DNA of 64,000 nt from Streptomyces sp. CG 926 (GCF_003148825.1 NZ_QGGZ01000011.1:124001-188000), one strand, 5' to 3'; counted from the first letter of the stretch, positions 36,825 to 45,882 are shown. The notes: generated by a model not told the origin, from the letters alone. A program made the numbers and translations.

Positions 36825-38510
36825 ATGACCAGCTCCAGCTCCGCACGACCCAGCCGCCGCCCCACCCGGGGTCGAGGTGCGGCCCAGGGGCGTCCGAAGT
36901 CTGGCGCGGGACGGCAGAAGTCCGCGCCCGTTGCCCGGCCCCAGGAATTCACCATGCCCGAGCCGATCGCACCGGCGCTGCCGCCGGTCGAGTCGTTCGG
37001 CGACATGGACATGCCCGAGGCGCTGCTGAAGACCCTCGCCGCCCAGGGCGTCACCGAGCCGTTCCCGATCCAGGCCGCGACGCTGCCGAACTCCCTCGCC
37101 GGCCGTGACCTGCTCGGCCGCGGCCGTACCGGCTCCGGCAAGACGCTGGCCTTCGGCCTGGCGCTGCTCGCCCGCACCGCCGGCCGCCGCGCGCAGCCGA
37201 AGGCGCCGCTCGCGCTGGTCCTCGTACCGACCCGTGAGCTCGCGCAGCAGGTCACCGACGCGCTGGCCCCGTACGCCACCGCCGTCAACCTGCGCATCGC
37301 CACCGTCGTCGGCGGCATGTCGATCAACCGGCAGTCGGGCGCCCTGCGCCGCGGCGCCGAGGTGCTCGTCGCCACCCCCGGCCGCCTGAAGGACCTCATC
37401 GACCGCGGCGACGCCGACCTCTCGCAGGTCTCGATCACCGTCCTCGACGAGGCCGACCAGATGACCGACATGGGCTTCATGCCGCAGGTCACGGCGCTGC
37501 TCAAGCAGGTCGAGCCCGGCGGCCAGCGGATGCTGTTCTCGGCCACGCTGGACAAGAACATCGACAAGCTCGTCAAGATGTTCCTGACCGACCCGGTCGG
37601 CCACTCCGTCGACCCGTCGGCCGGCGCGGTCACCACCATGGAGCACCACGTCCTGTACGTCATGGACGAGACCGACAAGAAGGCCGTGGCGACGCGTATA
37701 GCCGCTCGCGACGGCCGGGTGATCATGTTCGTCGACACCAAGCGCGGGGTCGACCGCATGGTCAAGAAGCTCCTCGCGGACGGCGTACGCGCCTCCGGCC
37801 TGCACGGCGGCCGCTCCCAGCCTCAGCGCAACCGCACCCTCGACTGGTTCAAGACGGGCGAGGTCACCGCGCTGGTCGCCACCAACGTCGCGGCGCGCGG
37901 CATCCACATCGACGACCTCGACCTCGTCGTCAACGTGGACCCGCCCACCGACCACAAGGACTACCTGCACCGCGGCGGCCGTACCGCCCGCGCCGGTGAG
38001 TCCGGCAGCGTGGTCACCCTGGTGCTCCCCGACCAGAAGCGGGACATGACCCGCCTGATGTCGGACGCCGGGATCTCCCCGCGCACCGCGCAGATCAAGT
38101 CCTCCGACGCGGAACTGGCCCGACTGACCGGCGCCAAGGAGCCCTCGGGCATCCCGGTGGTGCTGGAGGTCCCGCAGCCGACCGCGCCCAAGCAGCGCTC
38201 CGGCTCCGGTACGGGCTCCGGCGCACGCCGCCGCTCGGGCGGCGGGCCGCGCACCGGTGCCGCCACGGGTGGTGCTCCGGCGGCCGGCGGTCGTGGCCGT
38301 CGTTCCGGTGGGGGTGCCTCCTCCGGGCAGGCCCCGGCGGCTTCCGGTTCGGGCCAGGCCCGACGCGGCGGCCAGGGCGGCGGCGCGGCGGCCGGTGGCT
38401 CCGGCGAGCGCGGCCGACGCGGAACCGGCAGCGGTGGCGGTGGCGCCGCGGCGGCCTCCGCGCGCAGCCGGGTCGGCTCCGGCGGGCAGGGCCGCCGCCG
38501 GGCGGTCTGA
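36825..38510 (+). CDS. DEAD-box RNA helicase
   Basis: A 561-residue DEAD-box helicase. The Q-motif region is PFPIQAATLP, motif I GRTGSGKT, Ia PTRELAQQ, Ib ATPGRLKDL, II DEAD, III SAT, and VI HRGGRTARAG. An Arg/Ser/Lys-rich N-terminal tail (about 45 residues) and a Gly/Arg/Ser-rich C-terminal tail (about 120 residues, several RRSGGG-like repeats) probably bind RNA nonspecifically. The ATG has CAGGAGGG upstream. Position after a cold-shock gene suggests a role in RNA remodelling at low temperature. Confidence 0.95.
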   Translation: MTSSSSARPSRRPTRGRGAAQGRPKSGAGRQKSAPVARPQEFTMPEPIAPALPPVESFGDMDMPEALLKTLAAQGVTEPFPIQAATLPNSLAGRDLLGRGRTGSGKTLAFGLALLARTAGRRAQPKAPLALVLVPTRELAQQVTDALAPYATAVNLRIATVVGGMSINRQSGALRRGAEVLVATPGRLKDLIDRGDADLSQVSITVLDEADQMTDMGFMPQVTALLKQVEPGGQRMLFSATLDKNIDKLVKMFLTDPVGHSVDPSAGAVTTMEHHVLYVMDETDKKAVATRIAARDGRVIMFVDTKRGVDRMVKKLLADGVRASGLHGGRSQPQRNRTLDWFKTGEVTALVATNVAARGIHIDDLDLVVNVDPPTDHKDYLHRGGRTARAGESGSVVTLVLPDQKRDMTRLMSDAGISPRTAQIKSSDAELARLTGAKEPSGIPVVLEVPQPTAPKQRSGSGTGSGARRRSGGGPRTGAATGGAPAAGGRGRRSGGGASSGQAPAASGSGQARRGGQGGGAAAGGSGERGRRGTGSGGGGAAAASARSRVGSGGQGRRRAV

Positions 38511-38531
38511 CCCACCCCGTACGCGAACACG

Positions 38532-38570
38532 ACGACGCCGGGCAGCGCGAGCAGCGCTGCCCGGCGTCGT
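38532..38570. terminator. 17-bp bidirectional hairpin
   Basis: ACGACGCCGGGCAGCGC (38532-38548) and GCGCTGCCCGGCGTCGT (38554-38570), perfect, 5-base loop, between the ends of the helicase and the convergent phosphatase. Confidence 0.85.
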
Positions 38571-38585
38571 GCTGTCCGCCGTCCG

Positions 38586-39518
38586 TTACCGGACCATGCG
38601 GTCCTGCAGCTTCGCCAGCGTCCACACGTCCAGGCCGAGGCCCTTGGTCAGATAGCCGTAGAAGCTGCCGTAGTCGGCCTCCAGCTGCGTCGTCGCCGAG
38701 TCCAGGTAGTCCTGGCGGACCTCCTGGAGCGGGATCAGCAGGTCCGGGTTCTGCATCCGGCCCGACTGCTTGAGGCCGGCCCGCACCTGGGCGTCGTAGC
38801 CGGAGCGGAAGGTGTTCGACGCCAGGTAGTCGCGCTCCGCGGTGTCCTCGGGGACGGCGAGGGAGCGCAGCAGGACGTAGCTCATCCAGCCGGTCCGGTC
38901 CTTGCCGGACGTGCAGTGGTACAGGATCGGGCCCTGCCGGCCGTCGGCGATCTCCCGCAGGGTCGCCGCGAACTGCGCCCGGTTCTCGGGGCTGCTCACG
39001 AAGGTGCGGTAGATGTCGCGCATGTAGGCCTCGGCGCGGCCGCCGCCGAGCATCTGCTCCTGGACGACGGGATCACCGCTGCCGATCGCGCCGACGAGGG
39101 TTCCGTAGAGGCCGAGGTCGCTGACGGGGCGCGAGGTGGGGGAGAGCCCAGCGGGCAGCCGGTCGGCGCCGTCGTACTGGAGCTCCATCGGAATGCGGAA
39201 ATCGACGACCTTCTTGAGGCCGAGACCGGCGACGGTGGTGACGTCGGCTGCGGTCAGCTTGCTCAGTGCGTCGGAGCGGTAGACCAGTCCCTGGCGGACC
39301 TGACCGCCGGTCCAGGTGCGGTAGCCGCCGATGTCCCGGAGGTTGACGGCGCCCTGGAGGGGAATCTGGCGGATCGTTTCGGCTTGCAGCTGGTGCTGGT
39401 GGTGCCGGGCACTGACCCCGGCTCCGGGCGCCGCCGCGTACGCGGAGGCGGGCAGGGTCCCGACGGCGAGAGCGGCGGCGGCCGCCGCGATCGTCAGGCG
39501 GATACGGGCACGGCTCAT
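38586..39518 (-). CDS. Secreted tyrosine-protein phosphatase (Y_phosphatase3 family)
   Basis: A 310-residue exported phosphatase. A signal peptide (MSRARIRLTIAAAAAALAVG, cleavage near AYA-AAP) is followed by NLRDIGGYRTW and the active-site loop HCTSGKDRTGW, giving the C-x5-R motif of the MptpB-like class that handles phosphotyrosine and phosphoinositides. Substrates are unknown. It is convergent with the helicase and separated from it by a strong terminator. Confidence 0.9.
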   Translation of the reverse strand: MSRARIRLTIAAAAAALAVGTLPASAYAAAPGAGVSARHHQHQLQAETIRQIPLQGAVNLRDIGGYRTWTGGQVRQGLVYRSDALSKLTAADVTTVAGLGLKKVVDFRIPMELQYDGADRLPAGLSPTSRPVSDLGLYGTLVGAIGSGDPVVQEQMLGGGRAEAYMRDIYRTFVSSPENRAQFAATLREIADGRQGPILYHCTSGKDRTGWMSYVLLRSLAVPEDTAERDYLASNTFRSGYDAQVRAGLKQSGRMQNPDLLIPLQEVRQDYLDSATTQLEADYGSFYGYLTKGLGLDVWTLAKLQDRMVR

Positions 39519-39548
39519 ATGGGCGACTCCTGTGACGGAGAAGGGGGA

Positions 39549-40667
39549 TCACCCTGGTGGTGGCAGGGTGCGGAGCGAGTGCGGTACTTCGAGCGATGTG
39601 CGTGATTCGTGAGAGGTGAATGCTTCGAGTGATTCGAGTGCCTGTCGTGCTTCGGCCATGACGCGGGAGACGAGCTCCGCACAGGACGGAAGATCGTCGA
39701 TCACCCCCGCGACCTGGCCCGATGCCATGACGCCGAGATCCGTACGGCCCTCGACCATGGACGCCTTGAGGAGCATCGGGGTGTTCGCGGCGAGCAGGAC
39801 CTGGCTCCAGGACAGGTCCTTGCCGTGTTTCATCGCGAGGCCGTCGCGGACCATCTGCGACCAGCTCAGCCCGGACAGCTTCCGGAAGCCGGCCGCGTGC
39901 CGCACCGCCCGGACCAGCGCCCGCGTGCGGCCCGCCCGCTCCAGCGAGTCGACCAGCTCCGTACGGAGCATGCGGTGCGGCAACCCGTCGACGGCCGTGG
40001 TGACGGTGACGTCCTTGACCGTGGCCTTCAGGTACTCGGCCTTCACCGCGTCAGGGACGGTCGAGTCCGAGGTCAGCAGGAACCGGGTGCCCATGGCGAT
40101 ACCCGCGGCCCCGTACGACAGGGCCGCGACCAGGCCGCGCCCGTCGCTGAAGCCGCCCGCCGCGATCACCGGGATGTCCACGGCGTCCACGACCTGCGGC
40201 AGCAGTACCGTCGTGGCCACGTCCCCGGTGTGACCGCCGCCCTCGCCGCCCTGCACGATCACCGCGTCGGCCCCCCAGGCGGCCACCTTCTCCGCGTGCC
40301 GCCGGGCCCCGATCGACGGGATGACGACCACACCCGCGTCCTTGAGCCGCCCGATCAGCTCCTTCGACGGCGCCAGCGCGAACGAGGCGACCCGTACCCC
40401 CTCGTCGATGATCAGCTGGGCGCGCTCGGCCGCGTCCCCCGCGTCCGCCCGCAGGTTGACCCCGAAGGGCGTCCCTTCCGGCGTGCGGGACTTCACCTCG
40501 TGGACCGCCGAACGCAACTGGTCCAGGGTCATCGTGGCCGAGGCCAGGATGCCCAGCGCCCCCGCGTTGGCCGCGCCCGACACCAGGCGGGGCCCGGCGA
40601 CCCAGCCCATGCCCGTCTGCACGAGCGGGTGCTCGACCCCGACCAGCTCGGTGAACGCCGTCCGCAT
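39549..40667 (-). CDS. ipdC: Nitronate monooxygenase-family protein IpdC-like
   Basis: A 372-residue FMN TIM-barrel protein (2-nitropropane dioxygenase/NMO fold) beginning MRTAFTELVGVEHPLVQTGM. FMN-binding elements include VIVQGGEGGGHTGD and IPVIAAGGFSDGRGL. In Mycobacterium and Rhodococcus IpdC works after IpdF to introduce the ring double bond before EchA20. The start at ATG 40667 puts GGGGAGG 9 bases upstream; in-frame ATGs at 40673 and 40685 are alternatives. Last gene of echA20-ipdA-ipdB-ipdC. Confidence 0.88.
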   Translation of the reverse strand: MRTAFTELVGVEHPLVQTGMGWVAGPRLVSGAANAGALGILASATMTLDQLRSAVHEVKSRTPEGTPFGVNLRADAGDAAERAQLIIDEGVRVASFALAPSKELIGRLKDAGVVVIPSIGARRHAEKVAAWGADAVIVQGGEGGGHTGDVATTVLLPQVVDAVDIPVIAAGGFSDGRGLVAALSYGAAGIAMGTRFLLTSDSTVPDAVKAEYLKATVKDVTVTTAVDGLPHRMLRTELVDSLERAGRTRALVRAVRHAAGFRKLSGLSWSQMVRDGLAMKHGKDLSWSQVLLAANTPMLLKASMVEGRTDLGVMASGQVAGVIDDLPSCAELVSRVMAEARQALESLEAFTSHESRTSLEVPHSLRTLPPPG

Positions 40668-40689
40668 CGTCATCGCCCTCCCCATCGCC

Positions 40690-41445
40690 TCAGACCCGCA
40701 CTTCGCGGTCGCGCAGCCCCTTGGGGTCGATCACCTCGCGGATCAGCCGCAGCTCCTCGGCCGTCGGCTCACGGGTGAAGGGGACCTCGCCGGTGACCGC
40801 CGGCTCGAAGCCCGTCGCCGCCAGGACGTCCTCGACGGTGACGCCCGGATGCACGGAGGCCAGACGCATCGAGTGACCGGGGCCGGCGAAGTCGAAGACC
40901 CCGAGATCGCTGACCACCCTGGGCAGCCGGTGGAAGCGGGTCACCCCGGCGGCCTCCGCACGGTCGTAGCCGACCCCGCTGACCATGTCGACGCGCTCGA
41001 CGAACACCCGCTTCGAATGCTTGGGCACCCAGTAACTCACCGGATTGTTCAGCGTGTTCACGGGCGCGCCGCGCACCCCGAGGAGCTGGCGGGTCGGCCG
41101 CTCCCAGTCGCCGATGCAGGAGATGTTCTGGTTGCCGAACCGGTCGATCTGACTGGCGCCCATCATCACGTGCCGCCGACCGCCGGTGACCATCGTCAGG
41201 TGGCGCCGGTACGGGAGCCACCCCTCGGCCGTGCCGTCCAGCCCGACCAGCATCGCCTCGCCGTCGGTCAGCAACAGGTCGGGGGAGAAGGTCCGCTTCG
41301 CCAGCCGGGCGCCGAAGGAGGGGATCAGGCCCATCGGGCTGGCCAGCACCTCGCCGTTGTCGCGCCAGGCCTCGGCGCAGGCGATCACGCAGTACTCGGC
41401 GCGGGAGACGGTGCGCGGGGCGGTGGTGGTGTCGGAGGTCGTCAC
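40690..41445 (-). CDS. ipdB: CoA-transferase family beta subunit IpdB-like
   Basis: A 251-residue class I CoA-transferase-fold beta chain: RAEYCVIACAEAWRDNGEVL, GASQIDRFGNQNISCIGDW and RLPRVVSDLGVFDF. With IpdA it forms the COCHEA-CoA hydrolase that opens the last steroid ring (ring C); despite the fold this is a retro-Claisen hydrolase, not a transferase. GTG start at 41445 with GAGGAG upstream, overlapping the ipdA stop (GTGA). Confidence 0.9.
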   Translation of the reverse strand: MTTSDTTTAPRTVSRAEYCVIACAEAWRDNGEVLASPMGLIPSFGARLAKRTFSPDLLLTDGEAMLVGLDGTAEGWLPYRRHLTMVTGGRRHVMMGASQIDRFGNQNISCIGDWERPTRQLLGVRGAPVNTLNNPVSYWVPKHSKRVFVERVDMVSGVGYDRAEAAGVTRFHRLPRVVSDLGVFDFAGPGHSMRLASVHPGVTVEDVLAATGFEPAVTGEVPFTREPTAEELRLIREVIDPKGLRDREVRV

Positions 41446-42302
41446 TGCTGCTCCTCGTGCCAGGTCCGGACGGCCAGCTGGTAGTCGTGCTCGCCCGCCC
41501 CGGACAGGAAGCGCGCCGAGAACTCGTCCCAGGGGGTGGTCGCGTACAGCTTCTGGAATGCCTCGTCGCGGTCGTGGTCGGGGACGCAGGAGGTGAAGTG
41601 CGCGCCGTTCGGGGTCTCCACGACCCCGGTCACGGAGTGCCGGCTGACGAGAAGGGACTGCGGGGGGCCGGACTTGGCGAGCTCGGCGGTCTCGACGAGC
41701 TGCTCGCAGGAGACGTAGGCGGCGTCGGCGGCCTCGCAGAACAGGTCGTCGAAGTACGGGTCCGGGCCCAGGTACTGGGCGTTGCCGAGGCGGTCGGCGC
41801 GGTTGAGGTGGACCAGCGCGGCGTCCATGCGCAGGGCCGGGACGGCGACGAGCTCCTCGCCGTCGTCGTAGGGGGAGGTGACCGTACGCAGCTCCGGGTT
41901 GACCCGCATCACGTCGGAGCCGAGGCCGGCCCGGACGGGGAGGAAGGGGAGCCGGTTGGCGGCGGCGTGCAGGCCCCACATGAACATGGCCTCGTCCAGC
42001 TCGGTGAGGGTGAAGGCGGCGCGCTCGCGGGCGGCCCGGAAGTGGGGCTCCAGCGGGATCGAGTCGAGGGTGACGAAGGGCGCCACCAGCCTGCGGATCC
42101 GGCCGGCGGCGGCCAACAGCCCGACGTCGGGGCCGCCGTAGGAGATCACCGTCAGATCGGTGATCTCGGAGCGGAGCAGCGCTCGCACCAGGGCCATGGG
42201 CTTGCGCCGGGACCCCCAGCCGCCGATGCCGATGGTCATACCGCTGCGCAGCCGGCCGACCACCTCGTCGAGGGTCAGTACCTTGTCCGTCGCGCCGGTC
42301 AT
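41442..42302 (-). CDS. ipdA: CoA-transferase family alpha subunit IpdA-like
   Basis: A 286-residue alpha chain: VLTLDEVVGRLRSGMTIGIG, GGWGSRRKPMALVRALLRS and TLTELDEAMFMWGLHAAANR. Glu101 in the last segment is a candidate for the catalytic Glu reported in mycobacterial IpdA (position 105 there; alignment by eye). It acts with IpdB. The ATG overlaps the echA20 stop and its own stop overlaps the ipdB start, a tightly coupled pair. Confidence 0.9.
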   Translation of the reverse strand: MTGATDKVLTLDEVVGRLRSGMTIGIGGWGSRRKPMALVRALLRSEITDLTVISYGGPDVGLLAAAGRIRRLVAPFVTLDSIPLEPHFRAARERAAFTLTELDEAMFMWGLHAAANRLPFLPVRAGLGSDVMRVNPELRTVTSPYDDGEELVAVPALRMDAALVHLNRADRLGNAQYLGPDPYFDDLFCEAADAAYVSCEQLVETAELAKSGPPQSLLVSRHSVTGVVETPNGAHFTSCVPDHDRDEAFQKLYATTPWDEFSARFLSGAGEHDYQLAVRTWHEEQQ

Positions 42303-43048
42303 GCGCGCTCTCCCTTCCCGAAGGTGTCGCGGACCCGGTCGGCCACCCCGCTGAGGTTGGCCTCGAAGGTGAAGCCCTGCTCGAAGCGGTAGCTGCGGCG
42401 CACGTCCACGGGGTCGATCCCGTTGATGGCCGCCTTCGCCAGCCGGATCAGGTAGCCGTCCTTCTTCGCCATCTCGGCGGCCAGTTCCAGGGCGGTGGCG
42501 CGCAGCTCCGCGCGCGGCACCACCCGCCAGACCGAGCCGTGGGCGTGCAGTTCGGCGGCGGTCGCGGTGCGCGAGGTGTAGTACAGCGCGCGCATCAGGT
42601 GCTGCGGGACCAGCCGGGCCAGGTGGGTGGCGGCGCCGAGCGCGCCCCGGTCCAGCTCGGGCAGCCCGAAGGTGGCGTCCTCGGAAGCGACGATCACGTC
42701 GGCGTTGCCGACGAGCCCGATGCCGCCGCCCAGACAGAACCCGTTCACGGCCGCCACCACCGGCACCTCGCACTCGTAGACCGCGGCGAAGGCCTCGTAG
42801 CAGCCCCGGTTGGCGCCGACGAGGGCGGTGTGCCCGGTGTCGCGCTGCATCTCCTTGATGTCGACGCCGGCGTTGAAGCCGCGGCCCTCGGCGGCGAGCA
42901 CGACGCACCGGATCTCGGGGTCGCGGCCGGCCGCCCGCAGGGCGTCGGCGAGGTCGTACCAGCCCTGCACCGGCAGCGCGTTGACGGGTGGGAAGTCGAC
43001 TGTGACGAGTGCGATGCCCTTGTCGGGGCTTGAGGTGGAGACACCCAT
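42299..43048 (-). CDS. echA20: Enoyl-CoA hydratase family ring hydrolase EchA20-like
   Basis: A 249-residue crotonase-fold protein very close to mycobacterial EchA20: GRGFNAGVDIKEMQR, VNGFCLGGGIGLVGNADVIV and FGLPELDRGALGAATHLARL. EchA20 hydrolyses ring D of HIEC-CoA to give COCHEA-CoA, the IpdAB substrate. The ATG at 43048 is chosen because the homologous protein starts here; an ATG at 43078 lies inside the operator. First gene of the leftward ipd operon, divergent from two SDR genes. Confidence 0.9.
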   Translation of the reverse strand: MGVSTSSPDKGIALVTVDFPPVNALPVQGWYDLADALRAAGRDPEIRCVVLAAEGRGFNAGVDIKEMQRDTGHTALVGANRGCYEAFAAVYECEVPVVAAVNGFCLGGGIGLVGNADVIVASEDATFGLPELDRGALGAATHLARLVPQHLMRALYYTSRTATAAELHAHGSVWRVVPRAELRATALELAAEMAKKDGYLIRLAKAAINGIDPVDVRRSYRFEQGFTFEANLSGVADRVRDTFGKGERA

Positions 43049-43067
43049 GAGCGGATCAGCTACCTTT

Positions 43068-43086
43068 CCACCAAACATTTGTTAGG
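43068..43086. promoter_or_regulatory. Putative KstR2 operator 2
   Basis: CCACCAAACATTTGTTAGG; its complement CCTAACAAATGTTTGGTGG matches the operator at 31470 in all but one or two positions. It lies between the divergent echA20 and SDR genes, both C/D-ring genes by context. Confidence 0.75.
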
Positions 43087-43104
43087 TGAGGAAGGTAGCA
43101 GCCT

Positions 43105-43869
43105 ATGGAGCTCGACGGGAGGGTTGTCGTCGTCACCGGAGGAACCCGGGGCGTCGGCGCCGGAATCGCCCGGTCGTTCCTCGCGGCCGGCGCGGACGTG
43201 GTCGTCTGCGCCCGGCGACCCCCGCAGGAGACGGTGTCGGCGGACGGCCGGAAGGCCACCTTCACCCCGGTCGACCTGCGCGACCCCGCCGCCGTCCAGG
43301 ACCTCTTCGGCGCGGTCGCGAGCCGGTACGGACGACTCGACTGCCTGGTCAACAACGCGGGCGGCACACCGTACCGGCTGCTGGGCGAGGGCGAGGCACA
43401 GCGCCACGCACGGGTGGTCGAACTCAACCTGCTCGCCCCGCTGGCCGCCTCTCTCGCGGCCTACCCCTGGCTGCGCGAGGCCCGGGGCTCGGTGGTCATG
43501 ATCGGCAGCGTCAGCGGGACCCGCCCCTCACCCGGCACGGCCGCCTACGGCGCCGCCAAGGCGGGGCTGGAGAACCTGGCCCGGTCCATGGCCGTCGAAT
43601 GGGCCCCCGACGTACGGGTCAACTCGGTGGTCCTCGGCATGGTGCGGACGGAACTGTCCCACCTGCACTACGGCGACGAGGCCGGCATCGCTGCGGTCGG
43701 CGCCACCGTCCCGCTGGGGCGCCTGGCCGAACCCTCGGACGTGGGGGAGGCGGCCGTGTTCCTGGCCTCGGACCGGGCGGCGTACGTGAGCGGGGCGAGC
43801 CTGCTCGTGCACGGGGGCGGGGAGCGCCCGGCGTTCTTGGATGCGGCAACTGTCAACAAGGAGAACTGA
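43105..43869 (+). CDS. SDR (Rv3549c-like) in the HIP regulon
   Basis: A 254-residue classical SDR: TGGTRGVGAGIA nucleotide loop, NNAGG, Ser in IGSVSGTRPSPG, Tyr-x3-Lys in AAYGAAKAGLE, end YVSGASLLVHGGG. It stands where Rv3549c stands in mycobacteria (divergent from echA20). GAGGAAGG precedes the ATG. The precise reaction is uncertain; probably oxidation of a hydroxyl on a ring-C/D intermediate. Confidence 0.85.
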   Translation: MELDGRVVVVTGGTRGVGAGIARSFLAAGADVVVCARRPPQETVSADGRKATFTPVDLRDPAAVQDLFGAVASRYGRLDCLVNNAGGTPYRLLGEGEAQRHARVVELNLLAPLAASLAAYPWLREARGSVVMIGSVSGTRPSPGTAAYGAAKAGLENLARSMAVEWAPDVRVNSVVLGMVRTELSHLHYGDEAGIAAVGATVPLGRLAEPSDVGEAAVFLASDRAAYVSGASLLVHGGGERPAFLDAATVNKEN

Positions 43870-43870
43870 G

Positions 43871-44782
43871 ATGGCGGGACTGTGCGAGGGCCGGGTCGTG
43901 ATCGTGACGGGCGCGGGGCGGGGGCTGGGGCGCGCCCATGCCCTGGCCTTCGCGGCGGAAGGGGCGAAGGTCGTCGTCAACGACCTCGGGGTCGGGCTCG
44001 ACGGGCTGCCGGGGCCGGACAGCCCGGCCGCGCAGGTGGTCGCCGAGATCGAGGCACTGGGCGGGCAGGCCCTCGCGCACGGCGGGGACATCGCCACCTC
44101 CGAGGGAGCGGCCTCGCTGGTGGCGGCGGCCGTGGACGGCTTCGGCCGCCTCGACACCCTCGTCAACAACGCGGGGTTCCTGCGGGACCGCATGCTGGTC
44201 AACCTCGACGAGGACGACTGGGACGCCGTCATGCGGGTCCACCTGAAGGGCCACTTCCTGCCGCTGCGGGCGGCGGCCGCGTGGTGGCGGGCGGAGGCGA
44301 AGGCGGGCCGGCCGGTCGCGGCCCGGGCGGTCAACACCTCCTCCGGGGCCGGCCTGCTGGGCTCCGTCGGCCAGGGCAACTACAGCGCCGCCAAGGCCGG
44401 GATCCTCGGCCTCACCCTGGTCGCGGCGCAGGAGATGGGCCCCTACGGCGTCCAGGTCAACGCGATCGCCCCGGCGGCCCGGACCCGGATGACGGAGGGG
44501 ACCTTCGCCGAGACCATGGCCGCCCCCGAGGCCGGCGGCTTCGACGCGATGGCCCCCGAGAACGTCTCCCCGCTGGTGGTGTGGCTGGGCGCGGACGCCT
44601 CGGCGGGGGTCACGGGCCGGGTCTTCGAGGCGGAAGGCGGCCGGATCACCGTCATGGAAGGCTGGCGGCCGGGCCCCACGGCGGACCGGGGCGCGCGGTG
44701 GACCCCGGCGGAGGCGGGGGAGGCCGCCGTGAAACTCCTCGCGGCGGCGCAGGCACCGCTGCCGGTGTACGGGGCGCGGTAG
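43871..44782 (+). CDS. SDR (Rv3548c-like) in the HIP regulon
   Basis: A 303-residue SDR of the longer, hydroxyacyl-CoA dehydrogenase-like type: VTGAGRGLGRAHALAFAAEG, a conserved VVVNDLGVGLDG, NNAGFLRDRMLVNL, Ser in NTSSGAGLLGSVGQG and Tyr-x3-Lys in NYSAAKAGIL. It resembles the SDR part of peroxisomal multifunctional enzyme 2, fitting beta-oxidation-like steps. One base separates it from the preceding SDR stop. Confidence 0.85.
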   Translation: MAGLCEGRVVIVTGAGRGLGRAHALAFAAEGAKVVVNDLGVGLDGLPGPDSPAAQVVAEIEALGGQALAHGGDIATSEGAASLVAAAVDGFGRLDTLVNNAGFLRDRMLVNLDEDDWDAVMRVHLKGHFLPLRAAAAWWRAEAKAGRPVAARAVNTSSGAGLLGSVGQGNYSAAKAGILGLTLVAAQEMGPYGVQVNAIAPAARTRMTEGTFAETMAAPEAGGFDAMAPENVSPLVVWLGADASAGVTGRVFEAEGGRITVMEGWRPGPTADRGARWTPAEAGEAAVKLLAAAQAPLPVYGAR

Positions 44783-44848
44783 GCCTAGGGTGCTGGTCCC
44801 GGAGCACCGGCAGGACCGGGATGCGAACGAGAGGGACAGGACTCAGCG

Positions 44849-45286
44849 ATGGCCATCACACCGAGCCCGCAGAAGATCACCACGTTTCTGATGTTCGAAG
44901 GGCGGGCGGAGGAGGCGATGACCTTCTACCTCTCGCTGTTCGACGACGCCGAGGTACTGGGCATCAGCCGCTACGGCGCCGACGACGCCGGGGGCGGCGA
45001 GGAGGGCAAGGTGCGCCACGCCTCCTTCTCCCTGGCCGGGCAGACGCTGATGTGCATCGACAGTTCGGTCAAGCACGAGTTCGGCTTCACGCCCGCCGTG
45101 TCGCTCTACGTCCAGTGCGACAGCGCGGCCGAGATCGAACGCCTCTACGGAGCCCTCGCCGAGCAGGGCACGGAGCTGATGCCGCTGGGCTCCTACGGGT
45201 TCAGTGCCCGGTTCGGCTGGGTGAACGACCGCTTCGGCGTCTCCTGGCAGCTGAACCTGCTGGACGAGGCAGGCACGGAGGCCTGA
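44849..45286 (+). CDS. VOC family protein (PhnB-like glyoxalase fold)
   Basis: A 145-residue vicinal-oxygen-chelate fold protein of the PhnB/3-demethylubiquinone methyltransferase-like group: ITTFLMFEGRAEEAMTFYLS, YVQCDSAAEIERLYGAL and FGWVNDRFGVSWQL. The function is unknown. It is probably not part of the steroid pathway, although it lies between its two halves. Confidence 0.85.
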   Translation: MAITPSPQKITTFLMFEGRAEEAMTFYLSLFDDAEVLGISRYGADDAGGGEEGKVRHASFSLAGQTLMCIDSSVKHEFGFTPAVSLYVQCDSAAEIERLYGALAEQGTELMPLGSYGFSARFGWVNDRFGVSWQLNLLDEAGTEA

Positions 45287-45882
45287 ACGCCGCCCCTGCC
45301 CGCCGAGGCCCGCCCACCGGACCGGAGCCGAGCCGGAGCCGAGCCGGAGCCGGGCCCGAGCCGGAATCACCGGCCCGGGCCCGGCGGCCGGCCAGAGCCC
45401 CGGCACCACCGCACCCGAGCCCGGGCCGGGTCGGAGCCTGGCGGAGTCGGGATCACCGGCCCGGGCCAGGCGCGCGCCCGAGCTGAGCGGAGCCGGGCCC
45501 GGGCCGAGTCCGGGCCGAGTCCGAGCAGGGCAGGGCAGGGCAGGCAGGGTAGGGCCAGGCGTGCAGCCGCCCCGCGACTGAGCCGGGCCCGCGCAACCGC
45601 AGCCCGCGCCCGGGCCGAGCCGCGCCCGCGCCTGGCCGAGCCGCGCCCGGGCCGAGCTGAGTCGGGTCGGGCACGCGCTCCGCAATTCCCGCGCCCGGGT
45701 CGGGTCGGAGCCTGGCGGAGTCGGGATCACCGCCCCTGGGGTAGGCGGGCGGTCGGGCGGTGCCACGCACCCCCCCGCGGCCCGGCAGGCTTTCCCGCTC
45801 AGCGGGAACACGGCCTCCCGCCCGCGCCCGCCCCCCGCCTACCGTCTGCGGCACCACACACCACCGCAGCCGGGAGGACCCC
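45287..45882. repeat. Extremely GC-rich repetitive intergenic region
   Basis: About 600 bp without a credible gene. It is built of GAGCCGGGCC-type short motifs in both orientations. A 31-bp direct repeat (GGGTCGGAGCCTGGCGGAGT and onward) occurs at 45428-45458 and 45702-45732. The right 90 bp hold the hsaE promoter. Long open frames on the minus strand here are low-complexity Gly/Pro/Arg and rejected. Confidence 0.7.
45792..45808. promoter_or_regulatory. Putative IclR binding site upstream of hsaE operon
   Basis: TTCCCGCTCAGCGGGAA is a perfect palindrome (8-bp arms, central C). A TACCGT -10-like box starts 48 bp after its first base. The hsaA promoter has the same layout. Position upstream of the -35 region suggests activation rather than blocking. 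Confidence 0.75.

Noticed and set aside
44843..45811. Minus-strand frame through the repeat block and VOC gene
   Set aside because: Pro/Gly/Ala repeats without motifs, antisense to a real gene.
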